This document shows, piece by piece, positions 44,312 through 55,187 of a stretch of 64,000 nucleotides of DNA. How positions within the stretch are numbered: the first letter of the stretch is position 1; each line of letters begins with the position of its first letter. The stretch spans positions 154,480,627-154,544,626 of the forward strand of contig NC_053036.3 in assembly GCF_002575655.3 (NCBI RefSeq), written 5' to 3'. The stretch comes from Aegilops tauschii subsp. strangulata. Taxonomy: Eukaryota; Streptophyta; Magnoliopsida; Poales; Poaceae. The translations under genes were made by a program, and so were the position numbers. Under the pieces are notes generated by a model that was not told where the DNA came from, did not search any database, and saw only the letters and a list, made by a program, of their open reading frames with translations.

Positions 44312-46945
44312 TTACACAGTAATGATTCTAACGCCCATGGAGTCTTGGTGCTGATCATGTTTTGCTCGTGAGAGAGGCTTAGTCAACTGGTCTGCTACAT
44401 TCAGATCCGTATGTATCTTGCAAATCTCTATGTCTCCCTCCTTGACTTGATCGCGGATGGAATTGAAGCGTCTCTTGATGTGCTTGGTTCTCTTGTGAAA
44501 TCTGGATTCCTGTGCCAAGGCAATTGCACCAGTATTGTCAAAAAGGATTTTCATTGGACCCGATGCACTAGGTATGACACCTAGATCGGATATGAACTCC
44601 TTCATCCAGACTCCTTCATTTGCTGCTTCTGAAGCAGCTATGTACTCCGCTTCACATGTAGATCCCGCCACGATGCTTCGCTTAGAACTGCACCGACTGA
44701 CAGCTCCACCGTTCAATATAAATACATATCCGGTTTGTGACTTAGAGTCATCCAGATCAGTGTCAAAGCTTGCATCGACGTAACAATTTACGATGAGCTC
44801 TTTGTCACCTCCATAAACAAGAAACATATCCTTAGTCCTTTTCAGGTATTTCGGTATGTTCTTGACCGTTGTCCAGCGATCCACTCCTGGATTACTTTGG
44901 TACCTCCCTGCTAAACTGATAGCAAGTCACACATCAGGTCTGGTACACAACATTGCATACATGATAGAACCTATGGCTGAAGCATAGGGAATGACTTTCA
45001 TTGTCTCTCTATCTTCTGCAGTGGTCAGGCATTGAGTCTGACTCAACTTCACACCATGTAACACAGGCAAGAACCCTTGCTTTGCTTGATCCATTTTGAA
45101 CTTCTTCAAAACTTTATCAAGGTATGTGCTTTGTGAAAGTCCAATTAAGCGTCTTGATCTATCTCTATAGATCTAGATGCCCAATATATAAGCAGCTTCA
45201 CCGAAGTCTTTCATTGAAAAACTCTTGTTCAAGTATCCTTTTATGCTATCCAGAAATTCTATATCATTTCCAATCAAAAATATGTCATCCACATATAATA
45301 TTAGAAATGCTACAGAGCTCCCACTCACTTTCTTGTAAATACAGGCATCTCCAAAAGTCTGTATAAAACCATATGCTTTGATCACACTATCAAATTTTTT
45401 ATTCCAACCCCGAGATGCTTGCACCAGTTCATAAATGGATCGCTGGAGCTTGCACACTTTGTTAGCATCCTTTGGATTGATAAAACCTTCTGGTTGCATC
45501 ATATACAACTCTTCTTCCAGAAATCCATTCAGGAATGAAGTTTTTACATCCATTTTCCAAACTTCATAATCATAAAATGTGTCAATTGCTAACATGATTT
45601 GGATGGATTTAAGCATCGCTACGGGTGAGAAGGTCTCATCGTAGTCAACTCCTTGAACTTGTCGAAAACCTTTCGCAACAATTCAAGCTTTGTAGACAGT
45701 AACATTACCGTCAGCGTCAGTCTTCTTCTTGAAGATCCATTTATTCTCTATGGCTTGCCGATCATCGGGCAAGTCAACCAAAGTCCACACTTTGTTCTCA
45801 TACATGGATCCCATCTTAGATTTCATGGCCTCAAGCCATTTCGCGGAATCTGGGCTCATCATCGCTTCCTCATAGTTCGTAGGTTCGTCATGGTCTAGTA
45901 ACATGACCTCCAGAACAAGATTACTGTACCATTCTGGTGCGGATCTTAATCTAGTTGACCTACGAGGTTTGGTAGTAACTTGATCTGAAGTTACATGATC
46001 ATCATCATTAGTGTCCTCACTAATTGGTGTAGGAGTCACGGGAACTGATTTATGTGATGAAGTACTTTCCAATAAGGGAGCAGGTACAGTTACCTCATCA
46101 AGTTCTACTTTCCTCCCACTCACTTCTTTCAAGAGAAACTCATTCTCTAGAAAGGATCCATTCTTAGCAACGAATGTCTTTCCTTCAGATCTGTGATAGA
46201 AGGTGTACCCAACAGTCTCCTTTGGGTATCCTATGAAGACACATTTCTCCGATTTGGATTCGAGCTTATCAAGTTGAAGCTTTTTCACATAAGCGTCGCA
46301 GCCCCAAACATTAAGAAACGACAACTTGGGTTTCTTGCCAAACCACAGTTCATAAGGTGTCATCTCAACTGATTTAGATGGTGCCCTATTTAACGTGAAT
46401 GCAGCTGTCTCTAAAGCATAACCCCAAAATGATAGCAGTAAATCAGTAAGAGACATCATAGATCGCACCATATCTAATACAGTGCGGTTACGACATTCGG
46501 ACACACCATTACGCTGTGGTGTTCCGGGTGGCGTGAGTTGCGAAACTATTCCGCATTGTTTCAAATGAAGAGCAAACTCGTAACTCAAATATTCTCCTCC
46601 ACGATCAGATCGCGGAAACTTTATTTTCTTGTTACGATGATTTTCCACTTCACTCTGAAATTCTTTGAACTTTTGAAATGTTTCAGACTTATGTTTCATC
46701 AAGTAGATATACCCATATCTTCTTAAATCATCTGTGAAGGTCAGAAAATAATGATACCCGCCGCGAGCCTCAATATTCATTGGACCGCATACATCAGTAT
46801 GTATTATTTCCAATAAATCTATTGCTCACTCCATTGTTCCAGAGAACGGAGTTTTAGTCATCTTGCCCATGAGGCATGGTTCGCAAGTACCAAGTGATTC
46901 CAAAAGTCCATCACTATGGAGTTTCTTCATGCGCTTACACCAATA
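44312..46945 (-). pseudogene. copia integrase-RT-RNase H polyprotein, four nonsense codons
   Basis: One reading frame runs from the GAG-pre-integrase segment (ESLGTCEPCLMGKMTKTPF) through integrase (DVCGPM, SDRGGEYL, NGVSECRNRT; E usually followed by R), RT (NKWIFKKKTDADG, YVDD at 45284-45295) and RNase H (DASFDTDLDDSKSQTGY, EAEYIAASEA, ADQLTKPL). It is interrupted at four stops, near 46828, 45682, 45172 and 44926, with one small indel at the extreme 5' end near 46935. Products would be cytoplasmic replication enzymes plus nuclear integrase. This copy cannot make them whole. Confidence 0.9.
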
Positions 46946-46949
46946 TGAC

Positions 46950-47825
46950 CTCCGGGGTAGGGCCCCCTAACGAAGGTTTCTTCCCTCGTTTGGAAACCAT
47001 TGTTTCCAAGTCTTCAGAGGCGGCCCTCTTCCTTTCTTGGGGAGAAGGAATTTTAGATTCTTCCCCTGGTTATCCTCCTTTGCGGAGGCACTAATTCCCC
47101 CAGTTTGGATGAATAATGAGTGAGGCTCGCTTTCGGCTTCTTTATTCCCCCCTTTATCTTCCCCTGATGGCGCTTGATAAGGCGCGAGCTCAAGCATTCT
47201 GGCCAGTACTGATCTGTTGGGCCTTCGGGAAGGGGGGCCGAACACCTGGTCATCTTCGCCTTTTTTACCCAGTCCTGGTCAAAGAGCAACTTCTCAGAAT
47301 GATGTTGTGATAAATAAAAAGACAGCATGTTCGGCCGAATAATTACTTACTTGGGTATCTGGACGATTGCAGCTCAGACCGACATCCTCGGTGGTGTCCG
47401 GACACTTTATTTGTGATCCGAAGAACAATCCGTACATCTCTTCGTGCGTCATGCCGAAGAAGTGCTGAATAGTTCGCGGTCCTTCCGGGTTGAACTCCCA
47501 CATACGGAGAGGTCGACGTTTGCAAGGCAGGACTCGACGAACTAGCATGACTTGCATTACCCTGATAAGGCTGACATCTCTCTCGAGGAGATCTCGGATG
47601 CGGCTCTTCAAGGTCGGCACATCATTTACTGGCCCCCAGTCCTCGGAGGAAGTGGGAAACGAATACGACGCTCTCGTTGGGCTCGGAAGTAGGAACGACC
47701 TTCCCTCGAGCAGGCAGCTTGTGCGAGATTTCGGCGGTCAGATACCTGGCTTCTCTTAGCTTCTTGATGTCCTCCTCTGTGACAGAGGAGGGCACCCACC
47801 GACCTTGAAGGTTGGATCCGGACAT
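46950..47825 (-). pseudogene. antisense gene, copy 5, internally deleted
   Basis: The ATG at 47825 (MSGSNLQGRWVPSSVTEEDI) matches copy 2 through VVFVSHFLRGLG. It then jumps near 47640 to VPTLKSRIRDLLERDVSL, deleting most of the PF04195-like core (roughly 500 bases compared with copy 2). EFNPEGPRTIQHFFG and a GTAAGT donor near 47357 follow, then the next exon (FDQDWVKKAKMT, basic KGGIKKPKA) up to the break near 46950. Clearly non-functional. Confidence 0.7.
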
Positions 47826-48368
47826 GACTGAAGGTCCGAAGTGCCTAGCCTGAGCCTTGGGTGTTGGAACTCGAGGTGGGGGAAGGATTCGATTGAGTGC
47901 GAGAAGAAAAGGACAGGCCTTGGCCCCTTTATAAAGAGGGTGAATATCAAGCGTCCTCCGCGTGGCCGTTTGGAACTTGCCTAAAATCGAGGAGTCATAC
48001 CAGCAGGCACGATGGGGTTACCCATGCCCGTATTGATGAGAATCCCGTGAGAAAAGGGACACGATCTCTGCTTCGACAGGACGTGCCAATAAAACCGCCT
48101 CACGATACGTGCAGTGGCAGGCTCGGTAAAACGGTTCGTCATGACCAGACCACGGTAGTACGTCACGTTATGAAAAGCTGTCGGCAGATTAGATTTGTGG
48201 AAATATTATTCTCTCTACGGTGGTATGTGGAATTTGTTTTGCAGAGCCAGACACTATCCTTGTGTTCAAAAACTTCTGTGCAGTATTCGGAGGAGGAACC
48301 CGCCTTGCAATGCCGAAAACAATCTGCGCGCCGGACTCATCGTCATTGAAACCTGGTTCATGGGCTAC

Positions 48369-48830
48369 TGAGGGAGTCCTGGATTAGGGGGTCCTCGGAC
48401 AGCCGGACTATATCCTTTGGCCGGACTGTTGGACTATGAAGATACAAGATTGAAGACTTCGTCCCGTGTCCGGATGGGACTCTCCTTGGCGTGGAAGGCA
48501 AGCTTGGCAATACGGATATGTAGATCTCCTCCCTTGTAACCGACTTTATGTAACCCTAGCCCCCTCCGGTGTCTATATAAACCGGAGGGTTTAGTCCGTA
48601 GGACAACAACAATCAGACCATAGGCTAGCTTCTAGGGTTTAGCCTCTATGATCTCGTGGTAGATTAACTCTTGTAATACTCATATCATCAAGATCAATCA
48701 AGCAGGAAGAAGGGTATTACCTCCATCGAGAGGGCCCGAACCTGGGTAAACATTGTGTCCCCCGCCTCATGTTACCATCCGCCTTAGATGCACAGTTCGG
48801 GACCCCCTACCCGAGATCCGTATTGTTGAA
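48369..48830 (+). repeat. Fatima-like 3' LTR, 3' end missing
   Basis: It starts TGAGGGAGTCCTGGATTAGG after GGGCTAC, has the TATA box at 48574-48581, and stops abruptly at 48830 before the terminal TTTTGACACCGACA. Confidence 0.9.
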
Positions 48831-49168
48831 ACTGTTATTGATGACATTGAACTGCACAACAAATAGTTGCACATATAGAGCATCACATCGTGAAGAACTG
48901 AAATAAGCAAGTCATAAGGACATCTCTAGGCGATCCTTAAAAAGTTAAAGGACTAAAACCCTTAGTGGATATATATATATATACTCCAGCAATTTTTGGC
49001 CTTTTCTAGTAGATCCCCTATACTTAAGGTTGTAAACTTCAATTTGATCAAGTTCAAAGCAGGTTCAACCGAAAGTAACATGCATAAACATAGATAGTTT
49101 TTCATAACCGAACTTAAAACATAAATTTAAACTAAGCTAAACTACTTTCGGTCGAAGTAGAGGTCGAG
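48831..49168. other. AT-rich DNA downstream of the AP2-like pseudogene
   Basis: It holds an (AT)n run (48969-48982) and otherwise looks like a 3' UTR and flank of the minus-strand gene. No LTR or inverted-repeat ends were found. Confidence 0.4.
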
Positions 49169-49978
49169 CTAATCCTTCCTCGTCATGTACGGTGTGCCGC
49201 GAGCCGGGTCCGGGCCAGTACCGTCGTCGGGGTCATTAGGGAAGGCACTCCTCCACTCGACGACGTCGATCTCCTCGTCCTGGGGGCCCACCTCGACGCC
49301 CTCCGCACCGCCGTCGCCGCCGCCTTCGACCTTGTCATAAGAGGAGAGCGCGATAACCTCGCCGCCCTCCGCACCGCCATCCTCGCCACCTTCGACCTCA
49401 TCATCGGAGGAGAGCGCGATAACCTCGCCGCCCTCCACGCCGGCAAAGATCGCCCGCTCCGCCTCCACGAGCTCTGGGTGCTGCCGGCGGAGCTCTTGCA
49501 TGTAGGCCTCGTCGGCGGCCTCGGCCTCGAGACGCTCCCACGCCTCGCGGTCCTCCCGCGCCATAGCCGAGCTCACCACCCCTGGCTCCAGCTAAACGAG
49601 GTGGACCGGACAAGTGCCGAAGGGGAAATTGAGCCTAGCCGCCGCGCCGTGGTAGCGGACCTACCAGCGGTCGTACTCCATGGCCGCGAGCTCGGCCGTG
49701 TGGAAGCTACCAAGCCACCGGCGGGTGTGGGTCTCTCGATCTGTAATCTCGGTGACCCATGTCACCCGCGGCCGCTGCCGGACCCCAAGGTAGGACTTCG
49801 TCGGCTGCCGGGTCCAGGGGAGGACGGCGAAGTCCTCGAACCAGCGTAGGGGCGCGGCGGCGGGCGGATTGGGGGACCGACGACAGCGGATCGGCCCCGC
49901 GGACAACGACGGGGACACCTCAGCGGCCACCTTGCCTGCGTTGGGTGAAAAGGCCGCAATTAAACTCTTTTTGGCCAT
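49169..49978 (-). pseudogene. AP2/ERF-like gene with two in-frame stops
   Basis: A single 270-codon frame, GC-rich, runs from ATG 49978 to a stop at 49169-49171. It is interrupted by TAG at 49661-49663 and TAG at 49592-49594, with no frameshift. Residues about 62-106 read as most of an AP2/ERF DNA-binding domain: YLGVRQRPRVTWVTEI, RRWLGSFHTAELAAMEYDRW, then after the first stop VRYHGAAARLNFPFG. The C-terminal part is helical (REDREAWERLEAEAADEAY), then acidic with a repeated GGEVIALSS block. AP2/ERF proteins are plant nuclear transcription factors. Divergent AP2-like copies are common in Triticeae repeats, so this may be transposon cargo or an isolated dead gene. Confidence 0.65.
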
Positions 49979-50228
49979 TGGCTACTCGAGCTCACCGGCA
50001 CACAGGCAGAGGTTGAGGATGGAGGCGCCGGCGATGGCGGCGACCTACCAATGGTTTCGAGGGTTGTGTGTGTCTGTGTGAGCGGAGGTTGTGTTTGAGG
50101 AAATACTGCGGCAACTGAAAATTTTACTAGGCGGGAGTAACAAGGCGGGGCTACTGAAAATTTGGATCAAGGGCAAGTAGATATTTTTGAGATTGCGAGG
50201 CATGCAGAGGCGGGAGTAAAATGCCGGG

Positions 50229-51191
50229 TGAAAGTGCAACTATCCCTGGGTGGTTTTGGTAATTCCTAACACTATTTCAAGATAAATATTTAAGGAAAGC
50301 TCAATGATTGGCATGGCATGGATTAGAAAGTGGACCCCTCAAAATGCTTAGGACAAAAGATTGGCTCAAGCTCAAAGCACAAGACTCTACATTTTACTTT
50401 TAGCGATCCAAGATCACATTGAGTCCATAGGAAAAGCCAATATTATCAAAAGGGGGTGAGGAGTTGCTTAATGAGTTACTTGCTCAAAATGCTTAGTGAT
50501 ATGCTCCAAAAACCCTCAACTACTTTCTCATATCCACATATGTCCCAAACCAAAAGTCAAACTCGGCCCCACCGAAACTTTCTATCCGGCGCCACCGAGT
50601 TCACTTGACATAGCCACTGCCACAAACCCTAGTCACTTCGGTCTCACCGATAGGGATCTCGGTCTCACCGAGATGGGATTGCAAACTCCCTGTTTCCCTT
50701 TATAACGTTTCGGTCCAACCGAGATGAGCGATCGGTCCCACCGAGATTGCAATGCAAACTCTTTGTTTCCCCTTCGTAACGTTTCGGTCTAACCGAGATG
50801 AGCGAATCGGTCCCATCGAGTTTGCCTAACCAACTCTCTGTTTGCTTATTACCAAAATCGGTCCCACCGAGTTTGTGTAATCGGTCTCACCGAGATTACG
50901 TTATGCCCTAACCCTAATGGAATCGGTCCCACCGAGTTGACATGTCGGTCCCACCGAAAATCCTAACGTTCACATTTTGAACTAAATCGGTCAGACCGAG
51001 TTTTCTGATTCGGTCCCACCGAGTTTGGTGATTTCTGTGTAATGGTTAGATTTTGTGTGGAGGCTATATATACCCTCCACCCACTCTTCATTCGTGGAGA
51101 GAGCCATCAGAACATGCCTAAACTTCCAACATACATTTTCTGAGAGAGAACCACCTACACTTGTGTTGAGACCAAGATATTCCATTCCAAC
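50229..51191 (+). mobile_element. LTR fragment with CGGT..ACCG palindrome cluster
   Basis: It starts TGAAAGTGCAACTATCCC at 50229 and is cut at 51191 by the second X element. A TATA box (TATATATA, 51065-51072) lies in GGAGGCTATATATACCCTCC. I recognise the sequence style as a common Triticeae retroelement LTR but cannot name it with certainty. No coding sequence was found. The downstream remainder is absent from the window. Confidence 0.6.
50637..51026. repeat. about 12 imperfect CTCGGTCYCACCGAG palindromes
   Basis: Words of the form (A/C/T)TCGGT-C(C/T)(C/A)-ACCGAG(A/T)T recur irregularly every 20-60 bases. The arms CTCGGT and ACCGAG are complementary, so each copy could fold as a 6-bp stem with a 3-base loop. 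Differences fall mostly in the loop or at the ends, which suggests that the arms matter or that the cluster spread by conversion. Confidence 0.8.
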
Positions 51192-52077
51192 TATCGGCGT
51201 TCTACGAACGGGGGTCCCCAGACTTGCCTGCCTGCGGCCCACGGCGTGGCTGTGCAGCAGGCCTGTACGACCCATCTTCATCAACAAGGCATTCAAGACC
51301 CTCGTGATGCGGACAACACAAGACCCCCTCAGGAGCGGCCTCACCAGGCTGCCTCGTGAGGGGCGGAGAGATCAAGGCAAGGCAAACCTCGCGAGGTTCT
51401 CGTGACGTGAGCCATGACGATCGAGACCAGGCGGGCGCCAGCGCGCGCAGTGTCCTTGTTTCCCCTTTGGTGCTAAGGAGGCCAGCGCAGGCGCGGAGTA
51501 CCGAGGCATCAAGCAAAGGTTTCTATATCGGTGCAACGAGACCAAAACCAGCAGGACAGCAAGACAGAGGTCACCATGGAGCCCAAGGCGGCGTCACCAC
51601 CTGAGCCTTTAGCAGGCGAAGACCGCTTTTGTCAGGATAAGCTATACTAGATGTCCCCTTTCAAATTGGCCGTTGTTGGCTCCCTTCCCGCTCAATATTT
51701 GGGGAGAGGACCAGGGCCTATATAAGTAGAGCTAGCCACCACAGTAGGGGCAACGGGTCTCGAACTCATTCAGAGGCATCGAGTCCACACCCACACTAGT
51801 TGGCCAAGCACAAGAACACCTCAACCTCAGAAGGCTGTTCTTCCCCTTGTACTGTTCATCATCAGCCCAAGAGGCAATCCACCACCACACCAGAGTAGGG
51901 TATCACACCACAACGGTGGCCCGAACCAGTATAAATCTTGTGTCTTTTGTGTTGTGAGTTCGTCGAGTTCGTCCGCGAGATCTTAGCGAGCTAGGGCGTG
52001 GATCGGTAGGGAGGAAATCTTCGCGCGCACCCCAGTGTTAGAACCTTGAGGGTTTTGCCGGAACCCGTGATCTGACA
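51192..52077 (+). repeat. 5' LTR of second X element
   Basis: 886 bp, from TATCGGCGTTCTACG (TGTCGGTGTTCTGGG in the family) to GATCTGACA. The TATA box TATATAAG lies at 51719-51726. A primer-binding-site-like TTTGGAGCACCATGTAGGGG follows, more diverged than in the first X element. Confidence 0.9.
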
Positions 52078-52149
52078 TTTGGAGCACCATGTAGGGGTGC
52101 GCCGGAGCTTCCTTTCTGTCGTTTCACGTCCAGTTGCTCCGTCGTCTCC

Positions 52150-55100
52150 ATGGCGGACGCTCGTCGTGCTCGTGCTGAGCGCCGGGCTGCCCTAGCCACC
52201 CGCGTCGCTCAGACGTCTCCCGTCGGCGGGCCACCTCGTCGTTCTCCGTCTCCTGCCGCCAACACCGCCACCGGCCCGGCGGGGAACGAGCAGCAAGCGT
52301 CCTCGCTGCACCCCTGATGCGGCGGGACGGCCGCACCGCCACTCCATCGGTGACCCCGGCCGGTTCCTTGTCCCACGCTCGTCACCCTCCCATGGACGCA
52401 CGGGCCGCACTCCTCATGGCGCACGAGCTCCTGCGCTACCGCCCGGTCGACGACCTCTACGAGGACTGGCTCGACCGCATCGCCGAGCTCGTCCGCGCCG
52501 TAGGGGGCTCTCCTGCGCCGTCCCTCTCTCCGCCTCATCCTCCGCCAGCTATAGGCGACGTAGCTCACTGAGCACCTCCACCACCTCTGCCCCAAGACGG
52601 CGCCCTGGCACCAAGGCGCGCAGCTCCACGACGCGACCCGCCGTGTCCGGCGCCCGCGCGTGATGAAAGAAGTTGCCAAGAAGTCCCTCGACCGCGAGAG
52701 AACGCTCCGCGACTCCTCGCACCGCCGCGCCAGGATCGTCCGCCGCGGCCTGCCCCCGCGCAGCTTGCCGAAGGGGCGCGTGGGCGCCAAGACCAAGCTC
52801 CACCTCCAAGGCGGGCCCCGGCGACCACGGCCGGCTGCCGCGCCTTCACTCCCGAGCTGCGTAGCGTCGCCTGGCCGGGCAAGTTCAAGCCAGATCTGCC
52901 TCCTCGCTACGACGACACCCCCGACCCCGCGGAGTTCTTGCAGCTCTACGAGCTAAGCATTGAGGCGGCCAACGGCGACGAGAAGGTCATGGCGAACTGG
53001 TTCCCTATGGCGCTCAAAGACGGCGCCCGTTCGTGGCTCCTGAACCTGCCTCCGGGCTCGATCTCCTCCTGGGACGAGATGCGCGACCGCTTCGTCGCCA
53101 ACTTCCAGGGCACTCGCGACCGCCCGCCGGCCGCGGGTGACCTGCGCCGCGTCAAGCAACAACCAGGAGAGACCCTCCAAAAGTACATCCAGTGCTTCAA
53201 CAACATTCGTCTCAAGATCCCCAAGGTGACGGACGAGGCCCTGATCTCCGCGTCCTCTGATGGCGTCCGCGACGTCAAGATGAAGGAAGAGCTTGCTATC
53301 CACGAGGTGCTGTGCACATCTCAGGAGTTGTTCAACCTGGCGACCAAGTGCGCAAGAGCTGAGGAAGGGCGCCTCTCCCACCTCGAGCTACCGGCTGCGG
53401 ACCCGGAGGAGAAGAAAGCCAAGGCCAAGGACGTGAAGCGCAAGGGAGCAGCCGTGCTGGTGGCGGAACCGGACACCAAGCGCGGCAGAGATCAGCCCGA
53501 GTCATCCAAGAGCAGCCGACCGTTCTGCACCTTCCACAACCTGCATACCCACAACACCAGCAACTGCCAAGAGCTCAGAGCCATTCTGGAAGGACGCTTC
53601 GGCCGACGCCCCGAGCCCAGCGACCGGGGCTACGGCCTAGGGGGAGGACGTGGCGGAGGACGCTGGGACGACCATGGCCCGCGCCAGGAGTGGCGCGACC
53701 GGCCTCGCGAGGACCGCTGGCAGGATCAGCCTCACGAGGGCGCCTGGAGGGACCAGCCTCGTGAGGATCTTCCTCAAGGCAACACTGGACTCCCTCCGCT
53801 GCCAACACCGCTAAGAAGGAATGATGACCGTCATCAAGACGAGGGGGCTAGGGGCTTCCAGGAGCCACGTGCTATCGCCTGCATCTTAGGCGGAGCTCAG
53901 GCCCCAGCCTCGCAGAATATCTTCAAACAGTTTGCTCATGAAGTGAATGCAGTCCTCCCCAAGCTCGAGGCCACACGCCCGCTCCGATGGTCCCAGTGCC
54001 CCATCATGTTCAACTCGGTAGATCAGCTCAAGTGCACAGCTACCGCTGGCGCCCTCCCGATGCTTTGTTCACCAGTCACCAGCAACGTGCAAGTTACAAA
54101 GACCCTCATCGACGGCGGCGCGGGGCTCAATGTCCTGTCCGTCCACACGTTCGACAACCTTCAAGTGCCATATGACCAAGTTCAGCCTACAAGGCCTTTC
54201 TCAGGAGTGACCGACGGTTCCACCACACCGATAGGGCAGGTCCGCCTCCCTGTCACCTTCGGAGAACGCAAGAACTACCGCACGGAGCTCATCGACTTTG
54301 ACGTCGTGCACATCCGTCTGCCGTACGATGCCTTCCTTGGGTACCCAGCCATGGCGAAGTTCATGGCGGTGACCCATCACGGCTACAATGTCCTCAAGAT
54401 CCCGGGAAACGGCGGGATCATCACGGTCCCATGTGAAGAGAGAGACGTGGTGTGCTCCCTCGAGCGTGCCTTTCAAGCAGCAACAATCGACGACCCCGAC
54501 AGCAAGGGCGAGGGCCCTCCAGAAGCCGTCCACAAGAAGAAGAAGCAGTTGCACCGGGCCGGACCTCAGGAGGGTGCCGTCGCAGCTGGAACCTCGTCAG
54601 GATCAGTGCCCGCTCCAGGGGCGCCTCCCTCCATCGCATAGGAAGGCGCGCCCGGCGCCCTTCTCGGGCAGGGCTCGGGGTCTCTCTTCTGGAGGGCCTC
54701 AGACCTTGCCAACATCACGAGGGAGGCGCTTGGGGACCACTTGGAGGCGTGCTTCAGGGCACGTTTTCCTCAGGAGGGCACAGGGCGAGGAGCGCCCACC
54801 GTTCAGGAGTTCATCACCAAGACCACGCAGGAACTGCAAGACGCAAGGGCCATGTGCGGCAACCGCCGCTCACGAGGCGCGGCTCCCCATCCAGGCGAGG
54901 ATGTCGGGCTGCGCGTCTGCATCGATGTCCCAGGGCTCAATAGGGCCGCTTCTCAGGAGCTTTTCTGGCCTTCGCGCGTGGGCCGCTGCGAGGGTCCACC
55001 GCACAGCTATGTTCACATGCCTTTTGGCTTGCCGAGCGTGTTGTCCGCCTATCAGCGCAACTTGCAGCACATCCTGGCGGCTCAGGAGGCCAGGCACCAC

Positions 55101-55187
55101 GCCGTCCTAATAGAGATGGAGACGGTCCTCAAGGAACCACCTGAGCCCCCAGAGCCTCCCGAGGCTCAGGGCCCCGGTGGCTCGTGA
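52150..55187 (+). pseudogene. gag-protease and RT remnant of second X element
   Basis: ATG 52150 (MADARRARAERRAALAT) is the counterpart of 37540. The first 780 bases are frame-broken, then a 567-codon frame (52938-54641) is open. It carries capsid (ARSWLLNLPPGSISSWDEM), the knuckle CTFHNLHTHNTSNC, an RGGGRWDDHGPRQEW tract and the protease motif LIDGGAGLNVLSVHTF with LPYDAFLGYPAMAKF. A TAG after PSIA ends it. The same frame then reads on through an RT fragment (LRVCIDVPGLNRA, HSYVHMPFGLPSV) to EAQGPGGS and a stop at 55187, exactly as in the first X element. No YVDD, RNase H or integrase. Confidence 0.85.

Larger units (their letters stand above)
42611..46950 (-). mobile_element. copia element of Angela/WIS/BARE type, 5' truncated
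   Basis: The 3' LTR (42611-44278) and pol from integrase to RNase H are on the - strand. The order integrase before RT identifies copia. Homology ends near 46950 within the GAG-pre-integrase region; gag, protease, primer-binding site and 5' LTR are missing, and a Fatima-type fragment abuts directly. The left end sits 6 bases beyond the gypsy integrase stop codon. The LTR terminal words (TGTTGGGGAATGCAG, GCATATTTCC) match what I recall of this very abundant Triticeae family. Confidence 0.9.
46950..48830 (+). mobile_element. 3' fragment of a second Fatima-like element
   Basis: It contains the first exons of the antisense gene (- strand) followed by a + strand 3' LTR, in the same order as 38500-42380. 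The left edge is a blunt break against copia. The right edge is inside the LTR: at 48830 the sequence stops after CCCGAGATCCG, lacking the last 18 or so bases that should end ACACCGACA. No target duplication can be recognised. Confidence 0.85.

Noticed and set aside
52209..52796. 195-codon minus-strand frame in X gag
   Set aside because: Arginine/glycine-rich shadow of the gag N-terminal region in GC-rich DNA, without a counterpart in the first X element.
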